The notes under the pieces are model-generated. The model was not told the DNA's origin and ran no database searches. It worked only from the letters and a program-made list of their open reading frames with translations. Position numbers and translations under genes: made by a program. Source: Sphingopyxis sp. (GTDB lineage Bacteria; Pseudomonadota; Alphaproteobacteria; Sphingomonadales; Sphingomonadaceae). Taken from it: DNA of 15,717 nt. The stretch is taken from NCBI GenBank assembly GCA_013911715.1, contig JACEST010000033.1, positions 1-15,717 of the forward strand, read 5' to 3'. This document shows positions 7,103-13,038 of this stretch, one piece after another (the first letter of the stretch is position 1; every line of letters begins with the position of its first letter).

Positions 7103-7297
7103 ATGAACAACAAGCTCAAAATATTGCGAGCGATGCACAATTGGAGCCAGGCGGAACTCGCCGAACGGCTCGATGTGTCGCGCCAGGCAGTCAACGCCAT
7201 AGAAACGGGCAAATATGACCCGTCGCTGCCCCTGGCCTTCAAGCTCTCCCGCCTTTTCAACATGCCGATCGAGGAGATTTTCAATGACGGAGAATGA
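7103..7297 (+). CDS. Small Xre/Cro-type HTH transcriptional regulator
   Basis: A 64-residue protein that is almost only a helix-turn-helix domain: MNNKLKILRAMHNWSQAELA at the start, with the HTH at about residues 16-35 (SQAELAERLDVSRQAVNAIE), then GKYDPSLPLAFKLSRLFNMP. This is the compact YozG-like group of the Xre family, in which a second helix bundle is absent and the regulator usually sits beside a small membrane-protein gene. I place the start at ATG 7103 because the domain begins there; in-frame codons reach back to about 7016 but would translate the promoter and operators. The ribosome binding site is weak (GGGCGA region). The stop overlaps the next gene by 14 bases, so the two are surely co-expressed. 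It likely represses its own promoter. The signal it senses is unknown. Confidence 0.88.
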   Translation: MNNKLKILRAMHNWSQAELAERLDVSRQAVNAIETGKYDPSLPLAFKLSRLFNMPIEEIFNDGE

Positions 7298-7808
7298 ACC
7301 CATATCTTCCGCCCGCCAACCCAGCTTCGCCTGGACCAGTGCCATCATCATCGGCACCGCATTTTTTACTGGCTTGGTGTCAGGAATTGTTGATGGCATG
7401 CGCGAAGATGGCGAAATAGCTGTTTCCGGCACTCTCGTCCAGTTGGCTGTGACTGGTGTTGGGATCGCCATCCTTGCAGCCTATTTGTCGCGCTTCGGCC
7501 GTTTCTGGACGCGTTGGTCGCGCCGTAAACAGCTGTATATCGTCAGCCTGTCGCTCTCTGCCTTGATGGGATTTGTCTCGGTGATTGCGCTACGTATTGG
7601 CGTTGGCGACGGGTCAGTCAGCGACCAGTTCGGTGATAGGACGTTTGATGCGCGCGTCGCTGTCATGCTTTCGGCCCTGTGGATCTTCGGCATGGGGCTG
7701 TCCATTTTCATCTATCATCGCAACATCGATGACCATGAAAAGCAGGCTTATCTGTGGGGCGGCTTGGCTGGCTTTTATGCCATCGTCTTCCCTACCCCGG
7801 CATGGTGA
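7284..7808 (+). CDS. Multi-pass membrane protein, probably truncated by an in-frame TGA
   Basis: A protein of unknown function, 174 residues, starting at ATG 7284 with GAGGAG 7 bases upstream inside the end of the regulator gene. Hydrophobic segments lie at about residues 19-37, 50-68, 86-104, 126-144 and 156-174; the loop YLSRFGRFWTRWSRRKQ is strongly basic and probably cytoplasmic. The last segment ends abruptly in FPTPAW at TGA 7806-7808. The same frame stays open for 34 more codons to TGA 7911-7913 and encodes another plausible helix, so a TGG to TGA change at codon 175 is likely. The pairing with a short Xre regulator is a familiar arrangement of regulator plus membrane partner. What the membrane protein does (sensor, transport, envelope stress) cannot be told from sequence. 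A long-chain alternative product would have 209 residues. Confidence 0.82.
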   Translation: MTENEPISSARQPSFAWTSAIIIGTAFFTGLVSGIVDGMREDGEIAVSGTLVQLAVTGVGIAILAAYLSRFGRFWTRWSRRKQLYIVSLSLSALMGFVSVIALRIGVGDGSVSDQFGDRTFDARVAVMLSALWIFGMGLSIFIYHRNIDDHEKQAYLWGGLAGFYAIVFPTPAW

Positions 7809-7913
7809 CTGCTAGCCCGTGCGCAGATGATGCCGCCGGTTGACGGTATGATTTTGTTCCTCCTCGCCGTTGTCGCCAATGCCATTGTCTATCTGTGGCT
7901 GAAATTTCGTTGA
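7806..7913 (+). other. In-frame continuation of the membrane protein beyond the TGA
   Basis: After TGA at 7806-7808, the frame continues LLARAQMMPPVDGM and then ILFLLAVVANAIVYLWLKFR, ending at TGA 7911-7913. This is a convincing transmembrane helix with a positive end, the kind of tail that closes small multi-pass proteins. The stop is followed by C (TGAC), a context known to be leaky in bacteria. It may be a nonsense mutation, a base-calling error or low-level readthrough. Confidence 0.65.
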
Positions 7914-7954
7914 CCCTTTTCCCCTCCAAAATTGCTATAGTGAAAGGAATGACC

Positions 7955-8881
7955 ATGACCCGTTTTCTCAAATCGCTGATGTTCGCAACCGCGATGATCC
8001 CGCTGGCGCAGTGCGCCAATCAGACCCCGGTCGGCTCGGCGCTGGCGCAGGCCGCCCCCGTCGAGACCGAAGATGCCGACCCGGCGTTGTGGGTTGTCAA
8101 GGATGCCGACACGACCATCTATTTGTTCGGCACCGTCCATTTGCTCAAGCCCGGCCTCAGCTGGTTTGACGAAGCGGTGAAAACCGCCTTCGATAAATCG
8201 GACACGTTGAAGATCGAAGTCGTGCTGCCTGAAGACCAGGGCGAGATGGTATCGCGCACCCTGCCGCTCGCTATTGATCAATCCGGGACGCAATTGTCGA
8301 CGCTGATGACACCCGAACAGCGCTCCGCCTATGAAGCGGCGATGACTAAATATGGGCTTCCGGTTGCCCAGTTTGAAGTGTTTGAACCTTGGTTCCCGGG
8401 CATTACGCTGGCCACCGTATCGGTTGCGGCGGCGGGTTATGATCCCAATCAAGGGTCCGAAAGGGTCCTGACCGCCGCCGCCAAGGCAGTCGGCAAGCCG
8501 ATCTCCGGTCTGGAAACGCTGGAAGAGCAGTTGAGCTTTTTCGACAGTTTGCCGCGCGAGGCCCAACTGCGCTTCCTGAATGATACCGTTGCGCAATTGC
8601 CGACCGCGATTGGCGAGTTTGCCGATATCCTGTTGGCGTGGAAACAGGGTAACCCTGAAGAACTTGGCGTCCGGATGAACCGCGCTTTGGCGGGGTCCGA
8701 AGAATTGGCCGCCGCCTTGCTGTACAATCGCAACGAGCGCTGGGCCTCGTGGGTGAAAACGCGGATGGACGAACCAGGCACGGTGTTCATGGCGGTTGGC
8801 GCCGGGCATCTGGCAGGCGAGAAAAGCGTGCAGGACTATCTGGTCAAGCAAGGCTTGACCGCCGAGCGCGTGACATACTGA
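7955..8881 (+). CDS. TraB/GumN-family exported protein, first of a tandem pair
   Basis: Member of the TraB/GumN family (Pfam TraB-type, related to the erythromycin-esterase/Tiki fold, putative metalloprotease or hydrolase). The diagnostic paired motifs are present: LFGTVHLL near the N-terminus (GTVH at residues 59-62) and AVGAGHLAG near the C-terminus (GHL at 284-286). These histidines are thought to be metal ligands in the family. The N-terminus MTRFLKSLMFATAMIPLAQC is a signal sequence. The Cys at 20 has Gln at -1, which does not fit a lipobox well, so cleavage after ALAQA is the alternative. The start ATG 7955 has AAAGGA 6 bases upstream; ATG 7949 is too close to it. The next gene, a paralogue, starts 7 bases after the stop. 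308 residues; substrate unknown. Confidence 0.87.
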   Translation: MTRFLKSLMFATAMIPLAQCANQTPVGSALAQAAPVETEDADPALWVVKDADTTIYLFGTVHLLKPGLSWFDEAVKTAFDKSDTLKIEVVLPEDQGEMVSRTLPLAIDQSGTQLSTLMTPEQRSAYEAAMTKYGLPVAQFEVFEPWFPGITLATVSVAAAGYDPNQGSERVLTAAAKAVGKPISGLETLEEQLSFFDSLPREAQLRFLNDTVAQLPTAIGEFADILLAWKQGNPEELGVRMNRALAGSEELAAALLYNRNERWASWVKTRMDEPGTVFMAVGAGHLAGEKSVQDYLVKQGLTAERVTY

Positions 8882-8888
8882 TCCTATT

Positions 8889-9770
8889 ATGCAGCGCCGC
8901 TTGCTCCATTTCTGGCTGGCGGCGCTGCTCCTTTGCGGCTGTTCGGGGGGCGCCAAACAGGACGCCACCCCTGCGGTCTGGGCGGTGCGCGATGATGACA
9001 CCACCATCTATCTGACCGGCACCGTCCATTTGCTGCCCGATGGCGTCAACTGGCGAAACGGGCCAATTGTCGAGGCGATCGCCGCCGCTCAAGCGTTGGT
9101 GACGGAACTTTCGCCAACCGAATTGTCGCGCGTGGCCGTTGTGTCCAATCGCTTCACATACGGCACCGCAGTCACTGACCCGCGCGACCGCTTCGCGCCG
9201 GACCTGCGCGCCGCGTTCATCGCGCTGGAAGCCAATGACTTGCCGACAGTCCGCAACATGGCCGCGCTCGACGACTGGGCGCTGGCGCTGATGCTGGCGC
9301 GGGTGAGCGCCAATCAGGCTGGTCTCAACGCTGACAATGGCGTGGACGGCGCACTGATTGCCGAATTTGCGCACCGCAACAAACCGCGCTTCGGCCTGGA
9401 GCGTGCCGAGGACCAATTTGCGGCTTTTGATGCCATTCCCCCCGGCGAACAACGCCGAATGCTCAACCGCCTGATGCGCGACATGGCCGAGGGTAAGGCC
9501 GATGAGCGGCTGCGTGCGACGGTATCGGCCTGGGCGCAGGGCGATATGGAAAAGCTCGCCGTCATCATTGCGCGCGATGCGGCCGATACGCCGGGCGTAA
9601 ACCGTCTGCTGCTGACCGAGCGCAACCGCAAGTGGGCCGATTGGATGGCGCAGCGCATGGATGAGCCCGGGACGATCCTGGTTGCGGTCGGCGCCGGCCA
9701 CCTCGCTGGCCCTGATTCGCTGTTGGCAATGCTCGCTGCACGCGGGATCGAGGCCGAGCGGCTGCGCTAG
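8889..9770 (+). CDS. TraB/GumN-family lipoprotein, second of a tandem pair
   Basis: A paralogue of the preceding gene. Both share an ALWVVKDADTTIYLFGTVHL-like opening (here VWAVRDDDTTIYLTGTVHLL) and close with MDEPGT followed by VGAGHLAG. Here GTVH is at residues 44-47 and GHL at 270-272. The N-terminus MQRRLLHFWLAALLLCGCSG ends in a good lipobox (LCGC, modified Cys18). Ser at +2 suggests outer-membrane sorting, whereas the neighbour looks like an ordinary exported protein. 293 residues from ATG 8889; no clear Shine-Dalgarno, which fits translational coupling to the gene ending 8 bases earlier. The function is unknown beyond a putative periplasmic or outer-membrane hydrolase. Confidence 0.87.
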   Translation: MQRRLLHFWLAALLLCGCSGGAKQDATPAVWAVRDDDTTIYLTGTVHLLPDGVNWRNGPIVEAIAAAQALVTELSPTELSRVAVVSNRFTYGTAVTDPRDRFAPDLRAAFIALEANDLPTVRNMAALDDWALALMLARVSANQAGLNADNGVDGALIAEFAHRNKPRFGLERAEDQFAAFDAIPPGEQRRMLNRLMRDMAEGKADERLRATVSAWAQGDMEKLAVIIARDAADTPGVNRLLLTERNRKWADWMAQRMDEPGTILVAVGAGHLAGPDSLLAMLAARGIEAERLR

Positions 9771-9776
9771 CCCGAA

Positions 9777-9796
9777 CAAGCCAAAGCTTGCTTTTT
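9777..9796 (+). terminator. Candidate rho-independent terminator after the TraB pair
   Basis: CAAGC (9777-9781), loop CAAA, GCTTG (9786-9790), then C and five T (9792-9796). It lies 7 bases after the second TraB-family stop and well ahead of rplY. The stem is only 5 bp, so termination may be partial. Confidence 0.45.
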
Positions 9797-9883
9797 AGCG
9801 CGCACGCCGCTATCTGCCCGCGCTTCCGTCATGGTCATCCCTGGAGGCGTGGCGGAATATGTACATCATCTCGGAGAAATATC

Positions 9884-10501
9884 ATGAGCGATCAGCTGAC
9901 GCTGACGGCCGAGACGCGCGAACGGGCAGGCAAGGGAGCCTCCCGTGCCCTGCGTCGTGAAGGCCGCGTCCCCGCCGTCATTTATGGCGGCAAAGAAGAA
10001 CCCCTGACGATCCACGTCGAAGAAAAGCTGCTGAACAAGCAGCTCGCCACCGGCCATTTCATGAATTCGGTCGTTGAAATCACGGTCGGCGGCAAAGCGC
10101 TTCGCACGCTGCCCAAGGACGTGGCGTTCCACCCGGTCACCGACCGCCCGCTGCACGTCGACTTCCTGCGCCTGTCGAAAGATTCGACCGTGCATGTCGA
10201 AGTGCCAGTGCAATTCATCAACGAAGAAAAATCGCCGGGCCTGAAGCGCGGCGGCGTGCTCAACATCGTGCGCCACGAGCTCGAACTGGTGTGCGATGCC
10301 AACAATATTCCCGATGACATCATGATCGACGTTACCGGTTTCGATGTCGGCGATTCGATCCACATCAGCCATGTCACGCTGCCCGCCGGGTCGAAGAGCG
10401 CGATCACGGACCGCGATTTCACCATCGCCACCATCGTTGCCCCATCGGCGCTGAAATCGAGCGATGGCGACACGAGCAAGGATGAAGCAGCGGAGGCTTA
10501 A
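9884..10501 (+). CDS. rplY: 50S ribosomal protein L25/CTC (general stress type)
   Basis: Two-domain form of ribosomal protein L25 (TL5/CTC), which binds 5S rRNA in the large subunit. The N-terminal domain (about residues 1-95) has TAETRERAGKGASRALRREG, VPAVIYGGKEEPLTIHVEEK and the DRPLHVDFLRLSKDSTVHVEVP junction. The C-terminal beta domain (about 100-190) has KSPGLKRGGVLNIVRHELE and MIDVTGFDVGDSIHISHVTLP. An acidic tail ends DTSKDEAAEA. 205 residues from ATG 9884, with GGAGA 7 bases upstream; an in-frame extension to 9788 would cover the leader and lacks family similarity. pth follows 132 bases later with a repeat pair between; rplY and pth are neighbours in many alphaproteobacteria and probably share a transcript. 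Confidence 0.96.
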   Translation: MSDQLTLTAETRERAGKGASRALRREGRVPAVIYGGKEEPLTIHVEEKLLNKQLATGHFMNSVVEITVGGKALRTLPKDVAFHPVTDRPLHVDFLRLSKDSTVHVEVPVQFINEEKSPGLKRGGVLNIVRHELELVCDANNIPDDIMIDVTGFDVGDSIHISHVTLPAGSKSAITDRDFTIATIVAPSALKSSDGDTSKDEAAEA

Positions 10502-10529
10502 GGCCGCCACCCTTCAATCAATTCTATCG

Positions 10530-10614
10530 TCGCCCCTGCGCAGGCAGGGGCCGCTGGAGGTTGACCGCCATCTGGTCTTCCGTCATCCAGCGGCCCCCGC
10601 ATGCGCGGGGGCGA
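10530..10614. repeat. REP-like inverted pair between rplY and pth
   Basis: Left unit 10530-10557 and right unit 10587-10614 are inverted copies, 25 of 28 positions matching, separated by 29 bases. Each unit is itself a hairpin: CCCCTGC-GCAG-GCAGGGG on the left and CCCCCGC-ATGC-GCGGGGG on the right, both followed or preceded by CCGCTGG/CCAGCGG. Paired, oppositely oriented hairpins of this kind are the layout of bacterial REP/BIME elements. The pair lies just upstream of the pth ribosome binding site and could shield the upstream mRNA from 3' decay. I recall similar GC-rich units as frequent in sphingomonads. Confidence 0.85.
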
Positions 10615-10633
10615 TGCGTTATTGGAGCAAGTT

Positions 10634-11203
10634 ATGCAGCTGTGGGTCGGCCTGGGTAATCCCGGCGCAACTTATGCGCTGCACCGGCACAATGTCGGCT
10701 TCATGGCGGTGGACGCCATTGCCGAGACCCATGGCTTTGGCGCGGAAACCAAGAAGTTCAAAGGCCTGCTGCGCGAAGGGCGGATCGGCACTGCGCGCGT
10801 CCTGATCCTGAAACCCCAGACCTTCATGAACGAAAGCGGGCAAAGCGTTCGCGCCGCGCTCGATTTCTACAAGCTCGAGGTGGATGTTGTCACCGCATTC
10901 TATGACGAGCTCGATCTCGCGCCGTTCAAGGTCAAGGTCAAACGCGGCGGCGGCGCGGCGGGGCACAATGGCATCCGCAGTATGATCGCGCATGTGGGCG
11001 ACGGCTTTCGGCGCGTGCGGCTGGGCATCGGCCACCCCGGCCACAAAGACCGGGTCACCCCGCACGTGCTCGGCAATTTCGCCAAAAGCGAAATCGAGCC
11101 GCTGACGGATATGCTGGGCGCAGTCGCTGCGGAAGCCCGCTGGCTGGCAGCCGACGACGATGCGCGGTTCCTGACCGACCTGGCGCGGCGCTTGCAGGAT
11201 TGA
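10634..11203 (+). CDS. pth: Peptidyl-tRNA hydrolase
   Basis: Releases tRNA from peptidyl-tRNAs that fall off the ribosome; a cytoplasmic recycling enzyme. The conserved residues are all visible: N9 in GLGNPG, catalytic H19 in HRHNVGF, N66 in QTFMNESG, D91 in YDELDL and N112 in GGAAGHNGIRS. The C-terminal LGIGHPGHKDRVTPHVLGNF is also typical. 189 residues, the usual size. The start is ATG 10634, with TGGAG 6 bases upstream; an extension to 10601 would enter the REP-like repeat. The stop TGA (11201-11203) touches the stop codon of the opposing gene with no base between. It probably belongs to the rplY transcript. Confidence 0.97.
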   Translation: MQLWVGLGNPGATYALHRHNVGFMAVDAIAETHGFGAETKKFKGLLREGRIGTARVLILKPQTFMNESGQSVRAALDFYKLEVDVVTAFYDELDLAPFKVKVKRGGGAAGHNGIRSMIAHVGDGFRRVRLGIGHPGHKDRVTPHVLGNFAKSEIEPLTDMLGAVAAEARWLAADDDARFLTDLARRLQD

Positions 11204-11866
11204 TTACTGCCCCGACTGGGCGAAGCGCACGGGTGGCGGCGGCGGCGATCCATCAGGCTGATCGGCGAGTTTGATCGCGCACATCGCACCCCAGCGCGGG
11301 TGGCTGTCGCAACCGACACCGGCAAAGCGATAATGATTGGTCAGCAACAAATGCCGGTGCCCGCGCGAAGGGACGCCGTCATCGACGACCAACTGGCGCA
11401 CCACATCGCGCGGACTGCGCTGGCCATAGCTGATAACCTCGCTGACAAAGCGCCCGCCGCCGCGCGCCATGACGCGCTCGCCGGGCCCCTGCCCGCGCGC
11501 CTGATGACCGATCTCGCCGCTGGAGGCCTGCCAGCCTGCATGGTCGGCAGCGGCGGCAGCCAATATTTCGCCTGAGCGCAGGCGCGCGACCGGAACGGCG
11601 CGTTCGAGCGCGGCAATGGCATCGTCAACGGCGCGCGTGCCCTCGATGCTCATTTCGACGACATTGTCATCGGCATCGAACACCACTTTCCCGCGAATAC
11701 GGCTGCGATATTCACGCAAATCAGCCGCATATGCCGCTGGATCGGCGCGCAGCCGGTTGATTTCCGCCAGCACAGCATCCTCGAAACTGTCTGTGCGCGC
11801 TATGGCCGGAGGCGCGAACGCCGCCAGCAGCATCAATATCAAGGTGCCACCGCGAAAAATGTGCAT
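11204..11866 (-). CDS. Secreted CAP-domain (SCP/YkwD-like) protein
   Basis: A 220-residue exported protein with a CAP-superfamily domain (Cys-rich secretory/antigen 5/PR-1 fold). The signal peptide is about residues 1-24 (MHIFRGGTLILMLLAAFAPP, cut near AIA). The domain starts with AVLAEINRLRADPAAYA, the usual first helix. A tetrad like that of CAP proteins can be traced: H121 (GEIGHQ), E130 (GPGERV), E143 (VSEVIS) and H170 or H172 (SRGHRHLLL). YRFAGVGCDSHPRWGAMCAIKLAD is the conserved closing strand pair with two Cys that could form a disulfide. The tail is proline-rich (DGSPPPPPVRF). Start ATG 11866. Role unknown; bacterial CAP proteins are proposed to act at the envelope. It is divergent from the Tat-leader dehydrogenase gene and tail-to-tail with pth. 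Confidence 0.88.
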   Translation of the reverse strand: MHIFRGGTLILMLLAAFAPPAIARTDSFEDAVLAEINRLRADPAAYAADLREYRSRIRGKVVFDADDNVVEMSIEGTRAVDDAIAALERAVPVARLRSGEILAAAAADHAGWQASSGEIGHQARGQGPGERVMARGGGRFVSEVISYGQRSPRDVVRQLVVDDGVPSRGHRHLLLTNHYRFAGVGCDSHPRWGAMCAIKLADQPDGSPPPPPVRFAQSGQ

Positions 11867-11991
11867 CGACCCGACCTCGCTTGCATGAGCTGCAAGTCTG
11901 TTGGCAGAAGGTTAATAAATCCTTGTCTGCCTGCAACCTGCTTGCGTTGAACGGAGTAGGCACGGCATATATTCCGCCGAGGAGAGATTTC
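11867..11991. promoter_or_regulatory. Divergent intergenic region with small inverted repeat and possible promoter
   Basis: This 125-base gap separates the CAP gene from the oppositely transcribed dehydrogenase. It holds a perfect inverted repeat CTTGCA-TGAGC-TGCAAG (11880-11896), with further TGCAA/TTGC half-sites at about 11933-11945. A possible plus-strand promoter is TTGAAC (11947-11952) with TATATT (11968-11973), but the 15-base spacing is short. These are weak signals. Confidence 0.3.
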
Positions 11992-12981
11992 ATGCCGAAA
12001 CCAAGCGAATTAAACCGCCGCCAGATGCTGGGTGCAACCGCCGCCGTCGCGACGGCCCCAGCCTTTACTTCCTCAGCGCTGGCGCAGGAGCCGCAACTGA
12101 CCGGCAAGGTCATCCTGATCACCGGGGCGTCGAGCGGTTTTGGCTATGTTGGCGCGCTCTATTATGCGCGGCGCGGAGCCAAGGTGATTGCCACCATGCG
12201 CGGCCTGCCCCGCCGCGAGGCCACCCAGCTGCTCGAGGAGGCCAAGAAGGAAAATCTCGACATCCATGTGGCCGAAATCGACGTGACGTCGGACGCATCG
12301 GTCGCCGGCGGAGTCGAAGAAGCGCTCAAAATCGGCGGTGGGCGCATCGACGTGCTGGTCAACAACGCCGGGATCGGCATCACTGGCCCGGTTGAAGTTC
12401 AGGATATGGCGGCAACGCAGCTGATCTTTGAAACCAATGTGTTCGGCTGCCACCGCATGGTGCGCGCTGTCCTGCCGGTGATGCGCGATCAGAAATCAGG
12501 GCAGATTTTCCAAATTTCGTCGCAGCTTGGCCGCGTGATCGTGCCGGCAGGCGGCCATTATTCGGCGACCAAATTCGCGCTCGAAGCGATGGGCGAGCAG
12601 CTTGCGTACGAACTGGTGCCGCACAATATTGACGTCACGATCATCCAGCCGGGCGGCTATCCGACACGGGTGTGGGTCAACCGCAATGCGCTGACTGCCG
12701 CGCTCAAGGAACGCACCGACGCGGGCCGGATCGACGCTTATCCAGCCTTTACCGCCGCCATGGGCCGCGAGGATGGCAGCGGCCGCACCGCCGACCCACT
12801 CGACGTGCCACGCGCGATTGGCGAAATTATCGCCATGCCGCCGGGCAAGCGCCCGCTGCGCCGCGCGGTCCATCCCGGCAGCAAACCGCAGGAGGCGATC
12901 AACAAGGTAAGCGCCGAGGTGCAGGTGGCGTGGCTGGGCGGAACTGCGCTGGGGCCGCTGGTCAAGGCCGTGCATGATTGA
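11992..12981 (+). CDS. Tat-leader short-chain dehydrogenase/reductase
   Basis: Classical SDR-family NAD(P)-dependent oxidoreductase. The Rossmann motif TGASSGFG is at residues 44-51, D98 in IDVT, NNAG at 124-127, catalytic Ser about 176-177 (QISSQLG), and Y190/K194 in YSATK; PGGYPT follows. The N-terminus NRRQMLGATAAVATAPAF, ending ALAQ, has a twin-arginine-like leader (residues 8-32), so the folded, cofactor-loaded enzyme may be exported to the periplasm. That is unusual for an SDR. 329 residues from ATG 11992, with GAGGAGAG about 6 bases upstream; an in-frame extension to 11881 would run through the intergenic region. The substrate cannot be named. It sits between pth and ychF, genes that are often adjacent, so it may be a local insertion together with the CAP gene. 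Confidence 0.9.
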   Translation: MPKPSELNRRQMLGATAAVATAPAFTSSALAQEPQLTGKVILITGASSGFGYVGALYYARRGAKVIATMRGLPRREATQLLEEAKKENLDIHVAEIDVTSDASVAGGVEEALKIGGGRIDVLVNNAGIGITGPVEVQDMAATQLIFETNVFGCHRMVRAVLPVMRDQKSGQIFQISSQLGRVIVPAGGHYSATKFALEAMGEQLAYELVPHNIDVTIIQPGGYPTRVWVNRNALTAALKERTDAGRIDAYPAFTAAMGREDGSGRTADPLDVPRAIGEIIAMPPGKRPLRRAVHPGSKPQEAINKVSAEVQVAWLGGTALGPLVKAVHD

Positions 12982-12985
12982 CTGG

Positions 12986-13028
12986 CCTTTCGCGCGACCG
13001 CGTCCTAGTGCGCTGCGCTTGCGAAAGG
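12986..13028 (+). promoter_or_regulatory. Hairpin that can hide the ychF ribosome binding site
   Basis: CCTTTCGC (12986-12993) is perfectly complementary to GCGAAAGG (13021-13028), with a 27-base loop, and a G-U pair extends it by one. The right arm contains AAAGG, the likely Shine-Dalgarno for ychF, whose ATG is at 13039. Pairing would block initiation, so the leader may regulate translation. It begins 5 bases after the dehydrogenase stop. Inferred from complementarity only. Confidence 0.45.
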
Positions 13029-13038
13029 TGAACGAATC

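Noticed and set aside
7806..7808. Selenocysteine at the in-frame TGA of the membrane protein
   Set aside because: No SECIS-like hairpin is evident right after the codon, and the position lies in a hydrophobic helix following Trp, where Trp is the simpler reading.
7936..7941. TATAGT as a -10 box for the first TraB/GumN gene
   Set aside because: The only TTGAC-like -35 (7910-7915) is 20 bases away, and transcription would begin almost at the start codon; too weak to annotate.
7889..9779. Two long minus-strand open frames opposite the TraB/GumN pair
   Set aside because: Both lie antisense to well-supported genes with paired histidine motifs and have mirror-type composition without recognisable domains.
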